Part shown: one piece after another, positions 43,451 to 51,989 of the stretch
How the letters are laid out: every line of letters begins with the position of its first letter
Numbering within the stretch: position 1 is the first letter of the stretch
Origin: Flavobacterium agri
GTDB taxonomy: Bacteria; Bacteroidota; Bacteroidia; Flavobacteriales; Flavobacteriaceae
Length of the DNA: 64,000 nt
Assembly (NCBI RefSeq): GCF_013401995.1
Contig: NZ_JACBJI010000003.1
Span: 248,001 to 312,000 of the forward strand
Reading direction: 5' to 3'
Translations under genes and position numbers: made by a program
The notes under the pieces: model-generated
Told to the model about the DNA's origin: nothing
Database searches by the model: none
What the model saw: the letters and a program-made list of their open reading frames with translations, nothing else

Positions 43451-43861
43451 AACATAAAGCTTTAGGGAAGCTGCCGAATGTTTTTTATTTGAATTGTTTT
43501 GACACTGCAAAGATTACCTCAAACATCGATTAAACGCAAATAAAGTCGATGAAATGCACGATTTTGATATATACATTGGATATTTTCCTACAATTTTACT
43601 TTTCGAAAACCTTTTCGTATTTTTTTACCGAACTGCCTGAATACGTGATGGAAAAGATCTTTTTGTCTGTTTTTCGTCCGTTGTGAGAAAAAGTCAGGCA
43701 CACGCGTTCATGCGAAATGCCGTCAACGTATTTTTTATCACGGAATGCGACTTTTTTAAGATTGGTATCGATGACAGGTCTTTTAATCGACGAACTGCAC
43801 TTCTCTGCAAGATTGTCCGTCGCGATTTTAGTCGAGCTTTATTCCGAACCGATAATTTACC
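43451..43861. other. Gap between the T9SS gene and argS
   Basis: About 410 bp with divergent promoters presumed. The argS frame stays open upstream to 43683, but the extra 70 codons lack an RBS-linked start, contain no synthetase signature and would lengthen ArgS abnormally. The gap has scattered T-runs (43560-43640) and no gene or structured repeat that I can support. Confidence 0.6.
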
Positions 43862-43869
43862 TATCTTTG
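43862..43869 (+). promoter_or_regulatory. Bacteroidota -7 promoter element for argS
   Basis: TATCTTTG matches TAnnTTTG exactly, 23 bp before the chosen ATG at 43893. This supports the shorter start over the longer open frame from 43683. Confidence 0.65.
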
Positions 43870-43892
43870 CACGCCTAAAAAACACAGTAAAA

Positions 43893-45671
43893 ATGACACC
43901 AAACGAAATCCTTTTGCCAGCCGTGCAGGCAGCCGTGAGCGAGCTGTACGGAGTTGCCGTCGAACACTTTGAGTTCCAGGCCACGCGACGCGATTTCGAA
44001 GGTGACGTCACGCTCGTCGTTTTTCCGCTTTTAAAGCAAATCAAAGGCAATCCGGCCCAAATCGGGAATGCGATCGGTGAATATTTGAAAAACAATGTTG
44101 CTCAAGTCAAGGCGTTCAACGTCGTACAAGGCTTTTTGAACATCGTGATCTCCGATGGTTTCTACCTCGACTTTTTCGCTAAAGTGAAAGACGACGCCAG
44201 ATTCGGTTTCGTAAGCGCTTCCGCGGATGGGAAAGCCGTAATGGTCGAATATTCGTCCCCGAACACGAACAAACCGCTTCACCTGGGCCACGTCAGGAAC
44301 AACCTTCTCGGATATTCCGTAGCCGAAATCCTCAAAGCCGCCGGAAACAAAGTCTACAAGACCCAAATCATCAACGACAGGGGAATCCATATCTGCAAAT
44401 CGATGCTCGCGTGGGATAAATTCGGAAATGCCGAAACACCCGAAATGTCAGGATTGAAAGGCGATAAGCTTGTCGGTAAATATTACGTCGAGTTCGACAA
44501 GGAATACAAAAAGCAGATCGATGCGCTCAAGTCTCAAGGAAAATCGGAAGACGAAGCCAAAAAACAAGCCCCGATTCTTCTCGAAGCTCAAAGCATGCTG
44601 CGCGACTGGGAAGCCGGAAAACCCGAAGTCATGGCGCTTTGGCAAAAAATGAACCAATGGGTTTACGACGGTTTCGGCGAGACGTATAAAAGGCTTGGCG
44701 TCGATTTCGACAAATATTACTACGAATCCAACACCTATCTTTTGGGTAAGGAAGTCGTGCAACTCGGTCTCGAGAAAGGCGTTTTCGTAAAAGACCCAGA
44801 CGGTTCGGTCTGGATCGATCTCACCGAAGACGGACTCGACCGCAAAATCGTATTGCGTTCAGACGGAACCGCGGTTTATATGACGCAAGACATCGGAACC
44901 GCAATCCAGCGTGTCAAAGATTTCCCGGACGTAGGCGGAATGGTGTACACCGTAGGAAACGAGCAGGATTACCATTTCAAGGTGTTGTTCCTGATCCTTA
45001 AAAAACTCGGTTTCGATTGGGCCGACAATCTCTATCATTTGTCATACGGAATGGTCGATTTGCCTTCGGGAAAAATGAAAAGCCGCGAAGGAACGGTCGT
45101 CGACGCCGACGATTTGATGGACGACATGAGCGAAACCGCCCAAAAAATATCCGAAGAACTCGGAAAGCTCGACGGGTATTCCGATGAAGAAAAAAAACGT
45201 CTTTATACGATTATCGGGCTCGGCGCACTCAAATATTACATCCTAAAAGTAGATCCGAAGAAACGCATCCTGTTCAATCCCGAGGAATCTGTAGATTTCG
45301 CGGGCAACACAGGTCCGTTTATCCAATACACGTATGCGCGTATCCGTTCGATCTTGAGAAAAGCAGATTTCGATTATTCTCGACCGATCACTACGATCGA
45401 TCTGCACGAAAAGGAAAAGGAATTGCTCAAGCTCGTCTCGACTTTCCCGTCCGTGATCCAGGAAGCGGCCCAAAACCACAGCCCGGCGTTGGTCGCGAAT
45501 TTCACGTACGATCTGGTCAAGGAATACAATTCGTTTTATCAGGTCGTCCCGATTTTGGGTGCTGAAAACGAAAACGAAAAAGTCTTCCGTACGCAATTGT
45601 CGAAAAAAGTCGCCGATACGATCGAAGCAGGTTTTGGATTGTTGGGAATTGCCGTTCCTGAAAGAATGTAA
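43893..45671 (+). CDS. argS: Arginyl-tRNA synthetase
   Basis: 592 aa, the normal class I length. N-terminal Add1 domain (1-~110), then the Rossmann core with the HIGH-type motif in SSPNTNKPLHLGHVRNN (about 123-139). The KMSK-equivalent is in LPSGKMKSREGTVVDADDL (near 400). The anticodon-binding all-helical C-terminal domain ends GIAVPERM. It charges tRNA-Arg with arginine. The start at 43893 (MTPNEILLPAVQAAV) is chosen from family length and the TATCTTTG promoter at 43862. Immediately after its stop begins the inverted-repeat-bracketed cassette. Confidence 0.97.
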   Translation: MTPNEILLPAVQAAVSELYGVAVEHFEFQATRRDFEGDVTLVVFPLLKQIKGNPAQIGNAIGEYLKNNVAQVKAFNVVQGFLNIVISDGFYLDFFAKVKDDARFGFVSASADGKAVMVEYSSPNTNKPLHLGHVRNNLLGYSVAEILKAAGNKVYKTQIINDRGIHICKSMLAWDKFGNAETPEMSGLKGDKLVGKYYVEFDKEYKKQIDALKSQGKSEDEAKKQAPILLEAQSMLRDWEAGKPEVMALWQKMNQWVYDGFGETYKRLGVDFDKYYYESNTYLLGKEVVQLGLEKGVFVKDPDGSVWIDLTEDGLDRKIVLRSDGTAVYMTQDIGTAIQRVKDFPDVGGMVYTVGNEQDYHFKVLFLILKKLGFDWADNLYHLSYGMVDLPSGKMKSREGTVVDADDLMDDMSETAQKISEELGKLDGYSDEEKKRLYTIIGLGALKYYILKVDPKKRILFNPEESVDFAGNTGPFIQYTYARIRSILRKADFDYSRPITTIDLHEKEKELLKLVSTFPSVIQEAAQNHSPALVANFTYDLVKEYNSFYQVVPILGAENENEKVFRTQLSKKVADTIEAGFGLLGIAVPERM

Positions 45672-45676
45672 TTGAT

Positions 45677-46090
45677 AATTATAAATTATGAATTATGAAT
45701 AAGGGTAATGGTAATGGGAGACAATGTAGTTAGAGAAAAGAGTTTTTCTTTTGCGGTCAAAGTAGTGAAGGCTTGCAGAAAAATTTCCGATGAGAAAAAA
45801 GAGTTTGTCCTAAGCAAACAATTGATGAGATCCGGAACTTCAATAGGAGCTAACGTTCGGGAAGCGATCAATGCTCAAAGCAAAGCCGATTTTATCCATA
45901 AATTGGCAATAGCCCAAAAAGAAAGTGATGAAACTATTTACTGGTTGGAGTTGATGAAGGCTACAGATTTTATTGGTAAAACTGAGTTTGATGAATTGCA
46001 TACAGAAGCAACAGAAATCCTGCGGATCATCCGTAGCATCATTCTGTCCACGAAACGCAATTCATAATTCATAATTCATAATTTATAATT
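45677..46090. mobile_element. Candidate cassette: four-helix-bundle gene bracketed by 24-bp inverted repeats
   Basis: Left end 45677-45700 and right end 46067-46090 are exact reverse complements over 24 bp (AATTATAAATTATGAATTAT.. reading inward). The only gene inside is the four-helix-bundle ORF. The right arm overlaps that gene's stop codon and the TTG start of the next gene. No transposase is encoded, so any mobility would be in trans. See findings. Confidence 0.5.
45708..46067 (+). CDS. Four-helix-bundle protein (23S rRNA IVP / Avd-like)
   Basis: 119 aa (ATG 45708; 45714 also possible). The pattern REKSFSFAVKVVKACRKISDEKKEFVLSKQLMRSGTSIGANVREA...SKADFIHKLAIAQKESDETIYWLELM is the hallmark of the S23/IVP four-helix-bundle family. 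This family was first seen encoded inside 23S rRNA intervening sequences and includes the Avd accessory of diversity-generating retroelements. Members bind nucleic acid through a basic surface; the cellular role is unclear. No reverse transcriptase is in this window. It sits inside the 24-bp inverted-repeat bracket, on its own. Confidence 0.9.
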   Translation: MVMGDNVVREKSFSFAVKVVKACRKISDEKKEFVLSKQLMRSGTSIGANVREAINAQSKADFIHKLAIAQKESDETIYWLELMKATDFIGKTEFDELHTEATEILRIIRSIILSTKRNS

Positions 46091-47573
46091 GGAAAATTCT
46101 AAATCGTATTTCTTTTCCTCCTTCCTGATTGTTTTGCTATCAGCCGTTTTCTTTTTAGGAATAAAAAGAGTACTTCCAAACAAAATCTTTTCCGATAAAG
46201 CCGGAACGACCAAAAACGTTTTGATCGATTCGATGTTGATCGACGCATTCGAAGAAGAAAAGAAACAAGCCGCGCTCGATTCGCTTAAAGGCGATGCCGA
46301 TGCGCAAGACGGAGAAGGGATGTCGAACCAGCCTGTCGTGTATTATCCGACCGACGGCATCCAATTTCCCGAAGAAACATTCGAAAATTACAAAGGTGAC
46401 CAATACCTGATCTCGTTTTTCGAAAAGCTGTACCAACTCGAAACCACCGGAAAAGGCAACGTGCGCATCGCGTATTACGGCGATTCGATGACCGACGGCG
46501 ACATGATCGTACAGGATTTGCGTACATCGATGCAGGAGCAATTCGGCGGGCGAGGCGTAGGTTTCGTGCCGATCACGTCCGAATCCGCTGCGTCGCGGAA
46601 TTCGATCAAACACGAATATTCAGGCAACTGGAAATCCCAGTCGTATCTGAACGTGAAATGGCCAAAACGCTCTTTCGGCGTAAACGGACACGTGTTTTTC
46701 GCCAACGATACGGCGCGTACCGAATGGGTGAAATTCAAGACCGGAAAAGGCAAATTCAACCAGGAACTCGACAATCCGACGGTTTTCTTCGGAAGTTCGG
46801 GCAATAAGAAAGGCGTCGTCGCTTACGTTTCGGGCAAAGACACGATCCGCAAGAAAATGTCGACTTCGGCCACTTTGAACACGATCACGCTTTCAAACGG
46901 CGCGCTCAAAGGCATTAAGGTCGATTTCCATCAAGCCGATTCTATTCCGGTTTACGGATTCAATTTCGACGATGGGAAAGGCGTCCATGTCGATAATTTC
47001 TCGCAGAGAGGAAATTCAGGCATCCCGATCTCTAAATTCAACGTGCCTTTGATGAACGCGTTCCAGGACAAGCTCGGATACGACCTTATCGTGCTGCATT
47101 ACGGAACCAACGTGCTCAATTACGGCACGCTCGACTACAAATGGTACGAGCGCGCGATGACCAAAACCGTGAACAAAATTCACGAATGCTTTCCGGGAGC
47201 GGCCGTCTTGATTATTTCCACAGCCGACAAAGCCACGAAATACGATCTTGAAATGCGCACCGATTCGGCCGTAGTTCCGTTGACGAAAGCACAGAAACGA
47301 TACGCGCTCAACACCAAATCGGGATTCGTGAACCTGTACCAGCTCATGGGCGGAAACGGATCGATGGTCAAATGGGTAGAAGAAGAACCCGCGATGGCCG
47401 GAAAAGATTACACACACCCGAATTTCAAAGGTGCCAAACGTTTCGCAAGCCTGATTTACGGACAGATCAAACAAGGATACGAACAGTTCAAAAAACTGCG
47501 CGCCGATAAAAAACCTGTGGCTTCCCCGACCGACAGCCTCAAACGAAAAACCGATTCATTAGATGCGAATTAG
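46089..47573 (+). CDS. SGNH/GDSL-type hydrolase or acyltransferase, membrane-anchored
   Basis: 494 aa. The only usable start is a TTG at 46089 inside the right inverted repeat; a stop codon (TAA) lies directly before it and no ATG occurs in the first ~30 codons. The N-terminus is a signal anchor (SFLIVLLSAVFFLGI, about 11-25). The SGNH block I is IAYYGDSMTDGD (Ser133). Block V is DYTHPNFKG near residue 437, giving the catalytic Asp/His. The length exceeds simple GDSL esterases and resembles AlgX/PatB-type O-acyltransferases. It overlaps the next gene by 11 bp, so the two are translationally coupled. Confidence 0.88.
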   Translation: MENSKSYFFSSFLIVLLSAVFFLGIKRVLPNKIFSDKAGTTKNVLIDSMLIDAFEEEKKQAALDSLKGDADAQDGEGMSNQPVVYYPTDGIQFPEETFENYKGDQYLISFFEKLYQLETTGKGNVRIAYYGDSMTDGDMIVQDLRTSMQEQFGGRGVGFVPITSESAASRNSIKHEYSGNWKSQSYLNVKWPKRSFGVNGHVFFANDTARTEWVKFKTGKGKFNQELDNPTVFFGSSGNKKGVVAYVSGKDTIRKKMSTSATLNTITLSNGALKGIKVDFHQADSIPVYGFNFDDGKGVHVDNFSQRGNSGIPISKFNVPLMNAFQDKLGYDLIVLHYGTNVLNYGTLDYKWYERAMTKTVNKIHECFPGAAVLIISTADKATKYDLEMRTDSAVVPLTKAQKRYALNTKSGFVNLYQLMGGNGSMVKWVEEEPAMAGKDYTHPNFKGAKRFASLIYGQIKQGYEQFKKLRADKKPVASPTDSLKRKTDSLDAN

Positions 47574-48987
47574 ATTCCTGCTCATTCTTTTGTTCATGGG
47601 CAGCTTTGAGTTGTTTGCCCAGGACGATTCCACGGCGGTAGCGGTCGATTCGGCCTTTGTCGATGCCGATACGCTCGAAGTGCCGATTCCCGACAACCGT
47701 TTCCAGAACACGAATTCCATAGCGTCTTTTTATAAAAAGCTCGCCGATCTGGAGTCGAAGCGCAACCGCAAGATCAATATCGTGCACATTGGCGATTCGC
47801 ACATACAGGCCGATTTGTTTTCGCACCGCACGCGACAGGATCTGCAGGCGGCTTTCGGCAACGGCGGCCGCGGATTCGTGTTCCCGCATCGTTTGGCCGG
47901 CACGAACGGCTCGTCCGATTACAAATTCACGTCGAACGTAAAATGGAGCGGCTGGCGTAACATCAATTCGGTAAATCCCGATTTCCCTGTTGGTTTGAGC
48001 GGTATCGGATTGACCACGAACGCGCGTGAATTCGCGATTGAGTTCGATGCGAAAGTTGCGGATAACGCCTTCAACCTGATCCGTGTGATCACGCCTCAGA
48101 ATCGTCCGTTGTTCGATGTGGCGACCGCGAAAAAGACGATCGTGATGGAATCGAACGTGCCCAAAAAAATCACGCACCGCATCAAGAACGGCGAAGTTTT
48201 GGGATCGATCGCGAACAAATACGACATTTCGATTTCGGCCCTTAAAAAAGAGAACGGATTGAAGTCGGACCGCATCCGCGCAGGCAAAACCTTGAAAATC
48301 CCGACCAACGAAAGAGAACCGAAGAAAATATATCGTTCCGAATTCTTGCCGTTGCCGATGCAGGAAGACGAGCTTTCGCATTACTATCGATCCGAAAAAC
48401 CGCTCGAACAGATTTACCTGATTCCGTCCGAAGGCGCTTTCGACGTGGCTTTGAACGGTGTCGTGCTCGAAAACAACCTTCCGGGAATCATTTATCATTC
48501 GATAGGCGTGAACGGATCGAAGTTTTCGGATTACAATAAATATCCTTCGTTCTTTTCCGAACTCAAAGCATTGAATCCGGACTTGATCATCCTATCGCTG
48601 GGCACGAACGAGTCGTTCGACAAAATGTCCGGAGAGGCGTATATCGCGCAAATGGATCAGTTCATCGCGAGCCTCAAAAAAGAAAACCCGAATGTCGATA
48701 TTCTGGTGTTGACGCCGCCGCCCTCGTTGTTCAGAAGGCGTTATCCGAATACGTTCGCTGCCGATTACGCGCAGAAAATCATTAACGGTGCCGATTCGAA
48801 AAACTATACCGCCTGGGATTTGTATTCCCAACTCGGCGGATTGTACGGAGTAGGCCGCAACGCCAAGAAAGGCATCATCGGAGGCGATCGCGTACACTAC
48901 ACGCACGAAGGTTATTACAAAATGGGGAAATTGTTATCGGAAGCAATTTTGAAAGGATATCAGGATTTTAAGGCGGCTGGCAAATGA
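47563..48987 (+). CDS. SGNH/GDSL protein with LysM domain
   Basis: 474 aa. Signal peptide (1-20, ELFAQD). SGNH block I IVHIGDSHIQAD gives Ser79. A LysM domain is inserted at about 200-250 (THRIKNGEVLGSIANKYDIS.. RIRAGKTLKIP). The terminal block DRVHYTHEGYYKMG (near 445) supplies Asp and His. LysM binds GlcNAc-containing glycans such as peptidoglycan, so the enzyme is expected to act on the cell wall or a linked glycan. It overlaps the first SGNH gene by 11 bp and the MBOAT gene by 4 bp (ATGA), forming a tight operon. Confidence 0.9.
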   Translation: MRIRFLLILLFMGSFELFAQDDSTAVAVDSAFVDADTLEVPIPDNRFQNTNSIASFYKKLADLESKRNRKINIVHIGDSHIQADLFSHRTRQDLQAAFGNGGRGFVFPHRLAGTNGSSDYKFTSNVKWSGWRNINSVNPDFPVGLSGIGLTTNAREFAIEFDAKVADNAFNLIRVITPQNRPLFDVATAKKTIVMESNVPKKITHRIKNGEVLGSIANKYDISISALKKENGLKSDRIRAGKTLKIPTNEREPKKIYRSEFLPLPMQEDELSHYYRSEKPLEQIYLIPSEGAFDVALNGVVLENNLPGIIYHSIGVNGSKFSDYNKYPSFFSELKALNPDLIILSLGTNESFDKMSGEAYIAQMDQFIASLKKENPNVDILVLTPPPSLFRRRYPNTFAADYAQKIINGADSKNYTAWDLYSQLGGLYGVGRNAKKGIIGGDRVHYTHEGYYKMGKLLSEAILKGYQDFKAAGK

Positions 48988-50480
48988 TGGATTTGGTCGA
49001 CATTCAACACTGGATTTTAGACAACTACCAAAGTTGGTTCACGTTCAACAAGAAGGAACCGATTTTGTTCAACACGCCTTTGTTTTTGGGCATGTTCCTG
49101 ATTTTCTATCCGATTTACATCTTTACGCTCAAATCGAAAACGCATGCGATCCGCAACTTGTACGTGTTCGCGTTCTCGCTGTTTTTCTATTACAAATCGA
49201 GCGGATTGTATTTTTGTTTGTTGCTGGTTTCGGGCATAACCGATTACAACCTCGCGAAACTGTTGTATAACGAAACGGTCCAGGCGTACCGCAAATTCTA
49301 TCTGGTATTGTCGGTCGTGCTCAACCTGGCGTTCCTGGGCTATTTCAAGTACACGAACTTCTTGATCGACAACTACAACGGGATTTTCAGCGGCAACGTG
49401 GCGTTCCACGACATCATTTTGCCCGTAGGGATTTCGTTCTATACGTTCCAGTCGATGAGCTACATCATCGATATTTACAGAAAAGAGCTGCAACCGACCA
49501 AAAACATTCTCGATTACATGTTTTTCGTGTCGTTTTTCCCGCAATTGGTGGCCGGTCCGATCGTTCGCGCTTCAGAATTCCTGCCTCAGATTTACAAGAA
49601 GATTACGCTTTCACGCGAGGAAGTCAATTATGCTTTGTTCCTCATCATCGGCGGATTGCTCAAGAAAACCGTGATTTCCGATTACATTTCGGTCAATTTC
49701 GTCGACCGTGTTTTCGACCAGCCGAATTTATACACGCCTTTCGAGAACCTGATGGCGTCTTACGGCTATACGATCCAGATTTACTGTGACTTTTCGGGCT
49801 ATTCGGACATGGCGATCGGTATTGCGATGCTCATGGGTTTTAGATTGTCGACGAACTTCCGAACGCCTTACAAATCTGCGTCCGTCACTGAATTCTGGAG
49901 ACGTTGGCATATTTCGCTTTCGACGTGGCTGCGCGATTACCTATACATTTCTCTTGGCGGAAACCGAAAAGGCAAATTCCGGACGTATCTCAATCTTTTC
50001 CTTACGATGCTTCTCGGCGGATTGTGGCACGGCGCTTCGTGGAAATTCGTGATTTGGGGCTGTCTGCACGGAATGGCGCTCGTCGTCGAACGTTTGTTCA
50101 AAGGACTTATCCATTGGCCGAAAAATTGGTTCGTGCACGGTTTCAAGATTTTGCTCACGTTCCATTTCGTGGTTTTCTGTTGGATTTTCTTCCGCGCGAA
50201 AGACTTTACGACGGCATTCGAAGTCATCCGGAATATCGGTCTCATCAAGTTCCATCCGAACGAATGGCTTACGATCTTGGCGGGTTACCGCAACGTGTTT
50301 ATCGTGATGCTGATTGGCTACCTGTGGCATTTCCTTCCGATGAAATGGATCGATTTTCTCAAATCGGCTTTCGACAAAATGCCGGTTCCGGGCAAGGCGC
50401 TGGTACTTGCGCTTACGTATTGGGTCGTGTATGCGACGGCCACGAGTGGTCCGCAACCGTTTATTTACTTTCAATTTTGA
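48984..50480 (+). CDS. MBOAT-family O-acyltransferase (AlgI/PatA-like)
   Basis: 498 aa with about ten membrane helices. The MBOAT signature is present: a conserved region around residues 280-330 (IYCDFSGYSDMAIGIAMLMGF, FRTPYKSASVTEFWRRWHISLSTWLRDY) and the catalytic His in LLGGLWHGASWKFVIWGCLHG (His ~351). AlgI-like MBOAT proteins pass acetyl groups across the inner membrane to SGNH partners that O-acetylate alginate, peptidoglycan or other glycans. Its 4-bp overlap with the LysM-SGNH gene and the two SGNH partners support one acylation machine. A start at 48987 is also possible. Confidence 0.94.
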   Translation: MMDLVDIQHWILDNYQSWFTFNKKEPILFNTPLFLGMFLIFYPIYIFTLKSKTHAIRNLYVFAFSLFFYYKSSGLYFCLLLVSGITDYNLAKLLYNETVQAYRKFYLVLSVVLNLAFLGYFKYTNFLIDNYNGIFSGNVAFHDIILPVGISFYTFQSMSYIIDIYRKELQPTKNILDYMFFVSFFPQLVAGPIVRASEFLPQIYKKITLSREEVNYALFLIIGGLLKKTVISDYISVNFVDRVFDQPNLYTPFENLMASYGYTIQIYCDFSGYSDMAIGIAMLMGFRLSTNFRTPYKSASVTEFWRRWHISLSTWLRDYLYISLGGNRKGKFRTYLNLFLTMLLGGLWHGASWKFVIWGCLHGMALVVERLFKGLIHWPKNWFVHGFKILLTFHFVVFCWIFFRAKDFTTAFEVIRNIGLIKFHPNEWLTILAGYRNVFIVMLIGYLWHFLPMKWIDFLKSAFDKMPVPGKALVLALTYWVVYATATSGPQPFIYFQF

Positions 50481-50617
50481 GTGCCGAGGTGCTCAAGTGC
50501 GAAAGTTAAAAAAAACTCAATCTGTACTTTTTGAGTGCGAAACCAGTCGGCTTGCTTAAGACTTGAATCTGAATTTTTTAGATAGATTTTCTCTTGCACA
50601 GGAGCACCTTAGCACTT
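50479..50617. repeat. Imperfect inverted repeat of AAGTGC-type words
   Basis: Left arm 50479-50505 and right arm 50591-50617 pair over 27 positions with about 19 matches (left GAGTGCCGAGGTGCTCAAGT.., right complementary). The words match those at 270-335. The spacer is AT-rich. It sits after the MBOAT stop and before the lipoprotein pair. Confidence 0.55.
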
Positions 50618-50722
50618 TAGCACATTATCAAAAAATTTCTTAAAATCGATTCCGCACCATACTTTTTCCTCTACAACGCTCGTTGTTTCTAGACTAACAT
50701 GATTAACCTAAAGCAACACACA

Positions 50723-51187
50723 ATGAAAAAAGGAATCTTTTCGATTTTTGCGGCAGCGCTTGCCCTGACGAGCTGTTCGGACGACGACAACGGAAACAAC
50801 GCCAACATCACCGTACAGGCACTCACGAACACGATTACGAACCAAACCTGGCGCGTGACTTCGTTTACCGAAGACGGCATCGACCACACTTCCGATTTTA
50901 CGGGCTACAACTTCACGTTCGACGACAACAACACAGTTTCGGCTACCAACGGCACGAATACGTATAGCGGAATCTGGACGATTACAGAAGACGATGACGA
51001 CAGCGATGACAGCGTCGACAGCTCGAATCCCGATTTCTACATCATGTTCGCCGAACCGGAGACGTTCACCGAACTTACCGAAGATTGGGACCCGATCGAG
51101 CGAACCGGCAATAAAGTGCGTCTGCGCCACGTGAGCGGAGGAGACGGCGGAACCGATTACCTTACTTTTGAACGCAATGCCAATTAG
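50723..51187 (+). CDS. Small surface-type lipoprotein, acid-rich
   Basis: 154 aa from ATG 50723 (MKKGIFSIFAAALALTSC). Lipobox LTSC is followed by SDDDNGNN, an acidic stretch after the lipid Cys that resembles the lipoprotein export signal used by Bacteroidota to send lipoproteins to the cell surface. The mature domain (~40-150) is a beta-rich fold with a WRVTSFTEDG motif and a DDDDSDDS loop (near 100-107) able to bind Ca. Weakly similar in layout to the next gene at 51322, suggesting paralogy. Function unknown; ends in a terminator at 51207. Confidence 0.8.
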   Translation: MKKGIFSIFAAALALTSCSDDDNGNNANITVQALTNTITNQTWRVTSFTEDGIDHTSDFTGYNFTFDDNNTVSATNGTNTYSGIWTITEDDDDSDDSVDSSNPDFYIMFAEPETFTELTEDWDPIERTGNKVRLRHVSGGDGGTDYLTFERNAN

Positions 51188-51206
51188 TTTTGGATCTCTC
51201 TGAATG

Positions 51207-51238
51207 AAAAACCAGTCTGAAAAGGCTGGTTTTTTTTA
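51207..51238 (+). terminator. Terminator of the first small lipoprotein gene
   Basis: AAAACCAGTCT-GAAA-AGGCTGGTTTT (one T.G pair) followed by eight T, 20 bp past the stop at 51187. Confidence 0.85.
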
Positions 51239-51321
51239 TGTGGTTTTTCCTATAATTTTCTTAAATCAAAATGCTGTGATCGATAATTTTATAATTTCGG
51301 AATTCATCTAAATCATCAATC

Positions 51322-51780
51322 ATGAAAAAAATTATCTCTTTAATGCTGGTTGGATTCCTTTCGATCGGTTTTTCTTCTTGTTCAAGCGACGACGGCAATG
51401 CGTCGGGAACTACTTCTAAAAAAGTACGCGAAGCCTTGCTTGCGAGTCAATGGGAAATCGGTTCGTTGATCATCAATGAAGCGGGCGAACCCAATCAAAA
51501 CCTGAACGATGTATACGACGACTATCGTTTTACGTTCTCAGATCCGAACACCGTGACTTTTGCGAATGCGTCCTCTCAAGAAACGACGACTTTCTCGATT
51601 CCTGAGCAAGCTTCGTGGAGTTATGGGCATCTCGGGTTTCATTTGCGTTTTTCAGAAACCGGTGAGTTCGCGTTTCTTGGCCAAAACTGGATTATCCAGA
51701 AAATGGTGAACAACCAAATCTTCTTGAGGTTCATCGATCAGGACGGCGCAAGTGGTGTGATGATCCTGAATAAGATATAG
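51322..51780 (+). CDS. Small lipoprotein, paralogue-like of the preceding gene
   Basis: 152 aa. Signal peptide with lipobox FSSC (Cys20) and following SSDDGNAS. The mature domain has the same order as the neighbouring lipoprotein: a WEIGSLIINEAGEP strand pair, a DDYRFTFSDPNTVTF segment matching GYNFTFDDNNTVSA, and a closing strand. This suggests a shared lipocalin-like or Ig-like fold. No catalytic motif. It has a separate promoter region (51240-51321) and probably a separate role from the TonB cassette downstream, which is on the other strand. Confidence 0.8.
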   Translation: MKKIISLMLVGFLSIGFSSCSSDDGNASGTTSKKVREALLASQWEIGSLIINEAGEPNQNLNDVYDDYRFTFSDPNTVTFANASSQETTTFSIPEQASWSYGHLGFHLRFSETGEFAFLGQNWIIQKMVNNQIFLRFIDQDGASGVMILNKI

Positions 51781-51898
51781 CTGACAAACAGCCTGGTGCA
51801 AAAATATTAACAGGAAATTCTTATAATTTTCTTAATCGTTTTGCCGACCGGTTTTTTTACTCGATATTTGAGTAGTTAGTTAAGTAAATTTCAAATAG

Positions 51899-51927
51899 AG
51901 GCCTTTCGGAAACGGGAGGTCTTTTTT
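51899..51927 (+). terminator. Terminator-like hairpin after the second small lipoprotein gene
   Basis: AGGCCTTTCG-GAAA-CGGGAGGTCT (G.T pairs) with GNRA-type loop GAAA, followed by TTTTTTG. It lies 119 bp past the stop at 51780, so a short extra transcript segment (about 51785-51927) is conceivable. Confidence 0.65.
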
Positions 51928-51935
51928 GTTTTTTA

Positions 51936-51985
51936 AGCCACGAATTACACAAATAAATTGGTGAACATTCGTGCGATTCGTGGCT
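51936..51985. repeat. AGCCACGAATT palindromic repeat, copy 1 (50 bp)
   Basis: AGCCACGAAT at the left and ATTCGTGGCT at the right are exact complements with a 30-bp middle containing ACAC/GTGC words. A longer, better-conserved 60-bp relative is at 60506-60565. It lies 4 bp past the TonB receptor stop codon (minus strand). Confidence 0.75.
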
Positions 51986-51989
51986 TAAT

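Noticed and set aside
43683-43892. 70-codon N-terminal extension of argS
   Set aside because: It lies upstream of the TATCTTTG promoter and would make ArgS abnormally long with no synthetase-like sequence.
45708-46067. Complete diversity-generating retroelement
   Set aside because: The four-helix-bundle protein is Avd-like, but there is no reverse transcriptase, template repeat or variable repeat in the window.
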